A stretch of DNA of 27,599 nucleotides from a virus. The notes under the pieces are model-generated. The model was given only the letters and a program-made list of their open reading frames with translations. It did not search any database and was not told the DNA's origin. The translations under genes and the position numbers were made by a program. The stretch is from the IMG/VR virus record IMGVR_UViG_3300017714_000120, positions 1 to 27,599 of that record; one strand, given 5' to 3'. Below, one piece after another: positions 18,140 through 26,200 of the stretch. Position 1 is the stretch's first letter; the number at the start of each line of letters is the position of its first letter.

Positions 18140-19096
18140 ATGGCAAACCCAAACACATATTATTTAAACGGACCAACTTTAGGAGCTTCAACAGCGGTAT
18201 ATACTGATTCTAATTTAAGTATTTGTGCAGCAGACGGAATTTATTCTGATGGTGTTATAGCAAGAGAGCAATTAAACTGTCAGTTACTTGCACCTCAACA
18301 ATGTCCATCTTGTGCTCCACCTTGTGGATTACAAGCAGGTGAATCATCAAATATACAAGGGTCTTTTCTTGGTCAAATTAATGTTGGAACTGATTTAGGA
18401 GCAGTAGTTATTTATTCTATTGTTGGGAGTTCTATTCCTGATGGAATGTTAGCTACCTATAATAATCAAACATATAATAAATTAACTTTTATAAATAATA
18501 GTGACCGTCCAGTAGGTCTTAATACACCAGCTGGAACCCCAACTTATTATGGTTCGAGTAGTAATACTCCTGTAAGTACAGGAAATATTCCTATATACTC
18601 ATTACAAAATGATGGGTCTTATCTAAACACTGGAAATAATCAACCTATAACTGTTCAAGCTAGTCAGATAGATTTAAGAGGAGGAGGGGGAGCCACTGTA
18701 TATACTATGGTTGTTCCTAAAAACTCAGCAGTTGCTACAAATATGAATGTAGATATCTATGCTCCAATTCTAGGAACTTTTTTTTCTTGGAAAGCACTAT
18801 GTCCTGCTTTATTACCTAGTTTTACAGGCTCTGCATTACAAGATATAGACACATGTTCTACTGCAGACCAAACTTATTATTTTGCTCAGAATGCTACAAG
18901 TTCAGGTTCAGGTTCAGGTTCTGTTCTTACACCTCAAACGTTAACTCAACCAGCTGTGGGTAATTTGGTTTTTACAGATAGTTACGGAGCTAGCCCAATA
19001 AATCCTACAGATGTTAGTAGAGTTGTTGTGCTACCTAATAACGATTTATTAAGAATAAAAAATGGATTGGTAACAGCAGTAAGTACTTGCACTTAA
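18140..19096 (+). CDS. Structural, possibly fibre-type protein with cysteine-rich N-terminus
   Basis: This 318-residue protein starts 10 bases after the nozzle stop. Residues 5-45 (YYLNGPTLGASTAVYTD, then CAADGIYSDGVIAREQ) look like a small domain found on fibre or tail-tip proteins. Cysteines cluster in CQLLAPQQCPSCAPPC at about 48-63. The rest is rich in G, S, T and N with alternating hydrophobics, hence beta-rich. Around residue 254-260 there is a GS hinge (SGSGSGS) coded by a short hexamer repeat. It has no signal peptide or membrane segment. Role in the tail is inferred from place and composition. Confidence 0.6.
   Translation: MANPNTYYLNGPTLGASTAVYTDSNLSICAADGIYSDGVIAREQLNCQLLAPQQCPSCAPPCGLQAGESSNIQGSFLGQINVGTDLGAVVIYSIVGSSIPDGMLATYNNQTYNKLTFINNSDRPVGLNTPAGTPTYYGSSSNTPVSTGNIPIYSLQNDGSYLNTGNNQPITVQASQIDLRGGGGATVYTMVVPKNSAVATNMNVDIYAPILGTFFSWKALCPALLPSFTGSALQDIDTCSTADQTYYFAQNATSSGSGSGSVLTPQTLTQPAVGNLVFTDSYGASPINPTDVSRVVVLPNNDLLRIKNGLVTAVSTCT
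18901..18920 (+). repeat. Short hexamer repeat coding a Ser-Gly hinge
   Basis: TTCAGG is repeated three times in a row and then begins again. It codes the SGSGSGS linker between the two beta-rich parts of the 318-residue structural protein. Changes in copy number would keep the frame and only alter linker length. Confidence 0.7.
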
Positions 19097-19107
19097 AATA
19101 TATATAA

Positions 19108-19929
19108 ATGGAAAATTACACTTTAACATATAGCGAAGCAGCACAAGGGTTCCCTTCTTTTTATTCTTACTTCCCTGAGATAATAAAAGGAATGAATCAA
19201 TTCTTATATACCTTTAAAGGTGGTAACTTGTATAAGCATAATACAAATGAAACTAGAAATAATTTCTATGGTATTCAAGGTGTCTCTGAATTAACAAGTA
19301 TATTTAATGAGTCTCCCTTAGAAAATAAAAAGTTTAAAACTATTGCTTTAGAAAGTGATGACCCTTGGCAGGGCACATTTATTACTGATATACAAACTAC
19401 AGGATTTATAAATGCAGATTTATCAAACCCTAGTAATCAGTACTACGAGAAGAAAGAAAACGATTGGTTTGCTTACATACGAAATAGTGGTAATGTTCCT
19501 GCTAATCTAGACCAGTATGCTTTACGCTCACTAACTGGAATTGGTAACAGTACCTCATTTTTTATAAATGGACCAATTACAACTATTCTTTTTGAACCGC
19601 CTGTAAATATAGGTTCAATGTTATCTATAGGCGATGCCTTTTATTTTGGTGTAGCTAATGCTAGTGGTGATTTAGAACCTACTCTAGCAGGTATTGTAAC
19701 AACAGTTACATTTAGTAATATAGGTAATGTTTTGATAGAATTAGATAACACCGTAGCTGGAGTTGTACCTATTCCTAGTCAGACTGAGTATTTTTTATAC
19801 ATTAAGAACTCTATTGCTGAATCACAAGGAGTAATGGGACACTACTGTGAGTTTACATTAAGCAACGAATCAACGAGTGCTACAGAATTATTTGCAGTAA
19901 AAAGTGAGGCATTCAAAAGTTTCCCTTAA
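19108..19929 (+). CDS. Tail-associated structural protein of unknown function
   Basis: This 273-residue protein has the N-terminal pattern SFYSYFPEIIKGMNQFLYTF followed by GGNLYKHN, NNFYG and SIFNESPLENKKFKTI. I recall this combination from virion proteins of Bacteroidota phages (crAss-like and marine), where it is annotated only as structural. Residues 168-234 hold a beta module with SIGDAFYF, GIVTTV and TEYFLYI that resembles the module in the connector and capsid proteins. It starts 11 bases after the previous gene, and the promoter element of the cupin gene lies just after its stop. Confidence 0.65.
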   Translation: MENYTLTYSEAAQGFPSFYSYFPEIIKGMNQFLYTFKGGNLYKHNTNETRNNFYGIQGVSELTSIFNESPLENKKFKTIALESDDPWQGTFITDIQTTGFINADLSNPSNQYYEKKENDWFAYIRNSGNVPANLDQYALRSLTGIGNSTSFFINGPITTILFEPPVNIGSMLSIGDAFYFGVANASGDLEPTLAGIVTTVTFSNIGNVLIELDNTVAGVVPIPSQTEYFLYIKNSIAESQGVMGHYCEFTLSNESTSATELFAVKSEAFKSFP

Positions 19930-19935
19930 AATTCT

Positions 19936-19943
19936 TATCTTTG
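19936..19943 (+). promoter_or_regulatory. Bacteroidota-type -7 promoter element, very close to the cupin start
   Basis: TATCTTTG matches TAnnTTTG and repeats the element at 11791. It ends only 7 bases before the ATG at 19951, so transcription would begin at or next to the start codon and give an almost leaderless message. No -33 TTG is present at the usual spacing. Confidence 0.5.
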
Positions 19944-19950
19944 TAGAAAT

Positions 19951-20469
19951 ATGGAAACAGAAGTTTTATCTACTGATATATTAAGAGGAATTTCTACAGG
20001 CACTGGATTGCTTTGGGATGAAATTGAAAACTTTAAGAATCAGCTGATAGCTACAGGAAAGGTGGCGGTTCATAAAGCAGGTACTCCTCAAGGTGAAGAG
20101 TTAAAGAAAGTATATCCTTTAAAACAACATCTAGAAGGAGGTTTATATACTAGAGAGTTATTTATGCCAGCTGGTAATATAGTAATATCTATGGTTCATA
20201 AACAAAATCATCCTTCTTTTTTATTAAAGGGTAAGGTTTCATTTTTAACTGATGAGGGTACGGTAGAGACTATCACTGCTCCTCATCTTATACATACAAA
20301 GGAAGGAGCACAAAGAGTTTTACTTGTGCATGAGGATACCCAATGGTGTTGTGTGTATAAGACAGATGCAAAAACATTTGAAGAAGCTGAGGCGGATGTT
20401 TATGCAGATAGTTACAAGCAATTACCTCAGCATATTATTGAAAAAAGAATTTTATTATGTCAGGATTAG
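19951..20469 (+). CDS. Cupin-fold protein in the tail/ejection gene block
   Basis: This 172-residue protein has a double-stranded beta-helix pattern from about residue 65 to 135. Motif 1 is degenerate: H83-K-Q-N-H87-P-S-F-L-L-K-G keeps two histidines and the turn glycine but lacks the usual glutamate. Motif 2 is API-like, read here as APHLIHTKEGAQR with H112 and H115. These histidines could bind a metal. Cupins range from sugar isomerases and dioxygenases to pure binding proteins, and nothing here tells which. Its N-terminal 60 residues are helical. The gene has its own promoter element and overlaps the next gene by 13 bases, so it is co-transcribed with the ejection proteins. Confidence 0.75.
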   Translation: METEVLSTDILRGISTGTGLLWDEIENFKNQLIATGKVAVHKAGTPQGEELKKVYPLKQHLEGGLYTRELFMPAGNIVISMVHKQNHPSFLLKGKVSFLTDEGTVETITAPHLIHTKEGAQRVLLVHEDTQWCCVYKTDAKTFEEAEADVYADSYKQLPQHIIEKRILLCQD

Positions 20470-21344
20470 CAATAGCAAGTTTAGCGATAACTGTTGGAAC
20501 TACAACTAATAGTTTTATACAGGCAGGGAAACAAAAAAGATTAGCTAGAGATGCTGAGAGAGCTGCAGCTATGGCAATGGCTGAGGTTGAGAAAGAGCTT
20601 ACTAAGAATGAGATGGAGGCTTTATCTGTTAATCAGTTACCTTATGAAATAGAACGACAACAAATAGATACTACTATAAAAACTCAGATGGACGCTATTA
20701 GAGAGGGAGACCAGCGTGGAGCTTTAGCAGGTTCATCACGAGTTCAGGCTGCTGCAAAGGAAGCTGCACAGGGACAGCGTGTAGGTATGGCAACAGAAAT
20801 GTCTGAGCTTGATAGATTGTCTGCTGATGAAGCAACAAGGAAGAGTGATATAAAAGCTCAAATAAAATTAGGAGAAGTGCAAGGTGCTCAAAAGGCAATG
20901 GCTGATGCTACAGAGCAGGCTGCTATTGCAAAGCAGCAGGCTATTCAAGGTGTGGCAAATGTTGCTCAGCAAGGCTTAGCTATGGTTCCCACTTATGGTA
21001 AAAGTCAAGGAGCACGACAGATTAATAAGGCGGCTAGACAAAACAGAAGAGTTGATAAGTCAGCTTTTTTAGCAGGTGGAGGAACAAGAGCTGATTTTAG
21101 AGCAGCTAATCCTAGGTCTGCTATGATGAGTAATTTACAGTCTAAAGTGCAGGGACAACTTGGAAATCCTTTAGCATCAGGATTAGAAATCAGTGCTCAA
21201 GCTCAGCCATTTGGGGGGATACAAGATTCACAATATAGCCCAGTTATATCAGACTCTAATATGCAGATAGGAGATTTTCAAGCAGCTTTATTAGATATGT
21301 CTCCTTCAGAAAGACAACAATTATTTGCTAGTGTAGGATTATAA
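20457..21344 (+). CDS. Internal virion (ejection) protein, T7 gp14-like type
   Basis: This 295-residue protein starts with a short hydrophobic segment (GLAIASLAITVGTTTNSF, about residues 3-20) followed by a basic and then long A/Q/E/K-rich helical region (about 25-175). That layout, a small membrane-active N-terminus followed by coiled coil, is usual for the first ejection protein of podoviruses, which forms the outer-membrane pore. Residues of about 180-260 are basic and glycine-rich, including NPRSAMMSNL. The end, DMSPSERQQLF, is a short helix. It overlaps the cupin gene by 13 bases and precedes two larger ejection-type genes, matching the order gp14-gp15-gp16. Confidence 0.65.
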   Translation: MSGLAIASLAITVGTTTNSFIQAGKQKRLARDAERAAAMAMAEVEKELTKNEMEALSVNQLPYEIERQQIDTTIKTQMDAIREGDQRGALAGSSRVQAAAKEAAQGQRVGMATEMSELDRLSADEATRKSDIKAQIKLGEVQGAQKAMADATEQAAIAKQQAIQGVANVAQQGLAMVPTYGKSQGARQINKAARQNRRVDKSAFLAGGGTRADFRAANPRSAMMSNLQSKVQGQLGNPLASGLEISAQAQPFGGIQDSQYSPVISDSNMQIGDFQAALLDMSPSERQQLFASVGL

Positions 21345-21358
21345 AATAAAAAAAACAA

Positions 21359-23221
21359 ATGAGTTACTACGGATACGTTGAAAGAGAAAACGCTTCACAA
21401 ATAAACTGGGCAGAAGTTGGTGAAAACCTAACTGGTGTACTTAAAAAAGCTAGTGATGACCGACAAGCAAAACGAAATGCTTTTGACCAGTCAACTAAAG
21501 ACTTCCAAGAGACTTTAAATAACTCTCCTTCTGGAGATTTTAAGACCGCTAACGCATTTGCTCTAAACCATGCGGCAGACGCTTCTAAAACTAGGCTTAT
21601 TCAGGACCGATTACTTAAGAGTGGTCTTATGAAAGATAGAGATTATACTGTTGCTCGTCAGAATTTAGTTGATGGAACCAAGCAGATGTTTGGATTATCA
21701 GAAGAGTATCAGAAAGAGTATGCTGCAAAAATGAAACGAATGGAAGCTGGCGAGAGTCAGGAGTTAGAATCCTGGCTGATGGGGCAGATAGAGGGACTGG
21801 GAAATCTTACTGATGTAAAGTCTTTTATAAACCAGGAGGATGGTAGTGTAAGTATTGGTAAGCTAGTAGATGGACCAAATGGTACAAGAGTTTTAAGTAA
21901 AAACCCTAATGATTTTCTAACTGTTAATCAGCTTAAAAATAGATACGCAAAACAGTATGACAAATTTAGGGTAGGAGAAACAATGGCGGTAGAGGCTGAT
22001 AGGCTAGGTAGTTTTATAAACACCATCCGAGATGCTGGAGGTCAAGAGTACGCAGGTCAAATTACCAAGATGCTTGACGCAACCCTTAGAGGAACTTTAG
22101 ATAAGAATCAGAAGAATGCTGTCGATAATTTTGAGAAGATGGAGAGGAATATGATTAACAGCTATCTAGAATCTAATCCACTAAACATACTATCTGTTCT
22201 TACTAATTATATTGGTGTTGATTCAGAGGGAAATAGTTTTACACCTACATTTGATGCAGCTGAAGCAGCTAGCGACCCTAGTAAAATACTAGTTAAGGAT
22301 AACGGTAGTGGTACAATTGAGTTCGCTGGAACTGAACCGCAGAAAAAATTAGCATTTGAAGCGGTTCAGAATAACTTCAGAAACCAGATAGACAGAGAGA
22401 AAACAATCAGCACCTATACTGAGCCTAAACCAAGTGCAACTCAAGTTAATCAAGATAATAAAGAAGCTCAGGATACGGAAGTGACAACAAATATAGCTCA
22501 GCTATACTACGGTAATGACGCACAGGTTCAGGAGGCTGAAGATTATTTAAGAAGTATTAACCCTAATATCTCCACAATTGATAGAACAGGTGAGAACATT
22601 ATTCTAACATTCAATGATGATAGAGCTGATGAGGTAATAGCTTTTAGAGACGATTCTGGAAAGGAACTAGACCAAGCAGCTTGGATAACTGCTTCAGCTA
22701 ACTTCTTCTTAGGAGATAAGCAGAAGATAACAGATATAGATAAGATTATAGGTCTGTCAAAAATAGACACAAGCTTAGCTTTTAATCCAGAATCTACAGG
22801 ATTTAGTGGTGGGGTTATAGAGGTAGAAGAAACAGCAATGGAAGCTATCATGAGAGGATTGAGTGATGATATTCCAAATAACCATACAGCGTATGCTCAG
22901 TTAATAACTGAGGATAAAGATGCAAATGGAAAATTTGTAGAGGACTATAAAGATAAAATTCCTGCAGGATTTACGCTAGAAGAAGGGACTGGAATTTATG
23001 AAGCAACGAGACAAAGACTTGTAAAATTTGGTAAAAAAGATAAGATTGAAATTGATATTACTAAACCTGACGCTGTTAAAAAAATGTTAGATTATATAAA
23101 GAAAAATATTGACCTAGTTGGTAAAGATTCTGCGGATGTGAATCTTATGATTAAATACCCAAAACAAAAAAGTAAAGTAAAACAAAAAGGTAGAGGCAAG
23201 ACAGGTGAACTAGACGAGTAA
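21359..23221 (+). CDS. Internal virion (ejection) protein, T7 gp15-like type
   Basis: This 620-residue protein has the N-terminus MSYYGYVERENASQINWAEV, followed by mostly helical, charged sequence to about residue 360. A linker rich in T, Q, N and E follows (about 340-385). After that comes a mixed alpha/beta part with ITEDKDANGKFVEDY and a second acidic segment. The tail is very basic (KQKSKVKQKGRGK). No lysozyme, protease or membrane motif is visible. It lies between a gp14-like and a giant gp16-like protein, which is the gp15 position in T7-type phages. The assignment is by order and helical composition only. Confidence 0.6.
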   Translation: MSYYGYVERENASQINWAEVGENLTGVLKKASDDRQAKRNAFDQSTKDFQETLNNSPSGDFKTANAFALNHAADASKTRLIQDRLLKSGLMKDRDYTVARQNLVDGTKQMFGLSEEYQKEYAAKMKRMEAGESQELESWLMGQIEGLGNLTDVKSFINQEDGSVSIGKLVDGPNGTRVLSKNPNDFLTVNQLKNRYAKQYDKFRVGETMAVEADRLGSFINTIRDAGGQEYAGQITKMLDATLRGTLDKNQKNAVDNFEKMERNMINSYLESNPLNILSVLTNYIGVDSEGNSFTPTFDAAEAASDPSKILVKDNGSGTIEFAGTEPQKKLAFEAVQNNFRNQIDREKTISTYTEPKPSATQVNQDNKEAQDTEVTTNIAQLYYGNDAQVQEAEDYLRSINPNISTIDRTGENIILTFNDDRADEVIAFRDDSGKELDQAAWITASANFFLGDKQKITDIDKIIGLSKIDTSLAFNPESTGFSGGVIEVEETAMEAIMRGLSDDIPNNHTAYAQLITEDKDANGKFVEDYKDKIPAGFTLEEGTGIYEATRQRLVKFGKKDKIEIDITKPDAVKKMLDYIKKNIDLVGKDSADVNLMIKYPKQKSKVKQKGRGKTGELDE

Positions 23222-23229
23222 AAATAATT

Positions 23230-26200
23230 ATGGATAAACTAAAAACTTTATTTGACGTATTAACTAGAGACGGATATTACACTAAATCTTTTGAAGAGTT
23301 TCAAACACAGTTCCAAGATTCTTCTTATAAAGACAAAGTATTTAATGTTGTTTCTAGAGATGGTCTTTTTACAAAATCAAAAGATGATTTTTTAAATATG
23401 TATCAGGTTACTGAAGTTGAGCCTGTAAAAAAAAAAGAAGTTACGGAGTCCACTTCGGAAACTGGTTCTTCGGATTCATTCGAACCTCTTGAGGGCGATG
23501 AGCTTATAGCTCCTGAAGGTGTTTCTGATGTTGATGCAAGAGGGGAAAGCCCTTTGTCCTCACAAGACTTTCAAGTTCAAGACGAGAGACAGCAGGCTGC
23601 TCAGCAAGCAGACAACACACAACTACAACAAGCTCCAGTTCCTGTTACTCCAGAGGAACAACAAACCGCAGTAGATGCAAGGGAAGATTTTGAGCAACAG
23701 CGAGCTATTGATATGGAAAATTATCTTGCTCAGCAAAAAATTGAGCAGGACCTAATAGCAGAAAAAACACAGGAAAATCAACAGCTACTTCTAAAGAGTG
23801 ATGGATTTAAGGCTGACCTTGATATTATCAACGAAGAGTTAATAGCTCAGGCTGAACAGCCTGTTGTTGAGGAACTTACAAGAAGGTTTACAAAATATGG
23901 ATTGACATTTGAAGAGACAGGCATGGGTGATGCTATGGTTGTTTCTAATTTTGATAACTCTAAAACAGTAAGAATAAACCTAGACCCTAATCTTTCTAGC
24001 GATGAAATTCTAGAATCTAAAAAACTAAAAGACTTTATAGTAGACAACAGTCTAGAGGTATATGAGGATAACGACTCCTTAGAGTTCGATAACCAAGCTG
24101 AGAAAGCAAGAAGCATCAGAAGAAATCACTTAATAAATCCAGATGGTTCTTTTTCTACTGTTAAATTTACATCATACGAAGAGGATGGCAAGCACAAAGT
24201 TATACCTACTCTGTTTCCAAAGGACAATAATTTTTATGGAACTATAGCTGATGATTGGATGGAGCTTGAGTTTGATGATGCTAAGCAAGTAGCCGAGGAA
24301 AGAGGTGAGGTATTTAGTTTTGAAACCGCTGAGGAGGCAGAATTATTTGCTGAAGGGGAATGGAAAGATATTCATACTACAGATGCTTTAGGGAAGTCCT
24401 TGTACTCAGAGATAGATAAGAACTACAAGTTCGAAACAGCTAGATATGATGAGTATCTTAGAGTCAGAGATGAAATAGATTTTATAGAATCCCAGCTTGG
24501 AGATTTTGGTATTGATACAGAAGACGAGCTAACTGACCAGCAGAAAAAAAAATACGGAAACTTATATGTTGAGGGTATACTTAGAGATGATGCCTCTCAA
24601 ATTTTAAAAGAACTTAAAGAGAAGGAAGACGCTCTATATTCAGAAGTGAATACAGAGGAGCTTATAGAGATGAGAGAGAAGTTTGACCTTGCTCTAAATA
24701 AAAAGTATGACATGCTAGCTCAAGAGGCGGCTATGGCAAATGGTGAAACACAAGTTTACCAAGACGCTTTAAATGAGCAGTCTATTTCTTTATTTGGTGT
24801 AGAGCTTAAGGACCTTACAGATATTATTCCTAAAGATGAGCAGGACGCTTTACTATTAGATGAGTTTAAAACTCAAGCCGCTCTTATCAACTCAGAGAAG
24901 GTTCATGCTGCTAGAAAATATGAGAACGCTTTAACTTTCTACGACAGGAAGTTTGATAAGTCTATTACTGAAGAATACGAAACAGGTATAGCTGCAGTAT
25001 ATGGTGAGATACAGAAAGGTTTAAAGGATGGTAATGCCTCTGAGGTTATCCTTCAGCTATCTACAGGCATGCCTTTCGATATGAAATCTTTAGATATAAA
25101 CAACCCAGAAGATGTTAGAAAAGCAGCAGAGATGATTGCTAGTCTTAAGGGTGGCAGCCAAAAGGGGAAACAAGGTAGACAGATGGCAAGATGGAACAGG
25201 GCTGTAGGTTTTAGAGAATCGCTAGATTCATTTCTTAGAAACCCACGTGAATTAGCATTATCATTAGCTGCTAACTCTATATCAATGATGTTACCTTATG
25301 GAGTTGAGCTAGTAGCAGGTAGTGCTGCAACAGGAGCTACGCTCGGTAGTATTATTCCAGGAGCTGGAACAGTTGCTGGAGGTATAAAAGGAATGAGAGT
25401 AGGTATGGCAGCTACTAATTTTTCTATGGAATATACCAATGAGTTCTTTGATGCGATGCAGGCTAATGGGTATGATGTACTAGACCCTGACGATGTGGTG
25501 GAAGCAATAAATAATGATAAAGTATGGGCTACCGCTAAGGAAAGAGGAATGAAACGAGGTATACCTATAGCTGTCATGGATTACATTAGTTCTGGATTAG
25601 TAGGTAGAGTTTTTCAAGCTGGTAGCGTAGCAGCCAAAGGAAGACGTTTGGCTCTTGCCGCTGCCGAGCGTGGTATTGTTGACCCTGCTATGGAAGGTGC
25701 TGGGGAAGCTGCTGCTCAGTTGGTTGCAGACGGAACATTAGATGGAAAGGAAATTGGTGCAGAGATGATTGGTGGTTTTGGTTCTAACGCATCTACTGCT
25801 GCAGTAAATAAGATGTTTAATGTTCGCAGTAAAAGTAATATAGAGCTAGCCAATAGGCTTACTGATATAAACTTTATAGCCTTCGAGAAAAGTTCTGACA
25901 CTAGAATATCTAAGTGGACTAACAACATGCTAAAGCTAGGAAAGATTAATTCTGAACAAGCTCAGCGTATACAAAAGAATTTAGGTCTTTCTAAGGATGC
26001 AGATAACCTAGTGGACTTCGGTATGTCTAAAAACAAACCTAAGAACAAAAGAGTTAAGGCTAGATTAATGGAACTTCTAGCTGCAAAGGAAGAGTATTCT
26101 GCTGATGTGAACCGTAGAGAAATCTTTGGACAGAAGATAAAGGATATTAATGCAGAGATTGCTTATCTTGTAGAGAATAAAACCTTAGCACCTGACGGTC

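Noticed and set aside
18901-18920. Hexamer repeat as a phase-variation switch
   Set aside because: The unit is six bases and copy-number change stays in frame, so it can only change the length of the Ser-Gly hinge.
20324-20509. 61-residue + strand ORF over the cupin / gp14-like border
   Set aside because: It lies entirely over two well-supported genes in another frame, has a random-looking basic composition and no start context of its own.
22543-22851. Minus-strand ORF inside the 620-residue ejection gene, and similar ones at 23847, 25296, 25716, 26199 and 27342
   Set aside because: All are S/L/I-rich shadows opposite an uninterrupted + strand coding frame.
23528-23674. A third +1-frame ORF (48 residues) in the giant gene
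   Set aside because: It overlaps a Q/A/E-rich linker whose CAG, GCT and CAA codons by themselves raise G+C and keep the +1 frame open. The product looks like random basic sequence and I recognise no motif.
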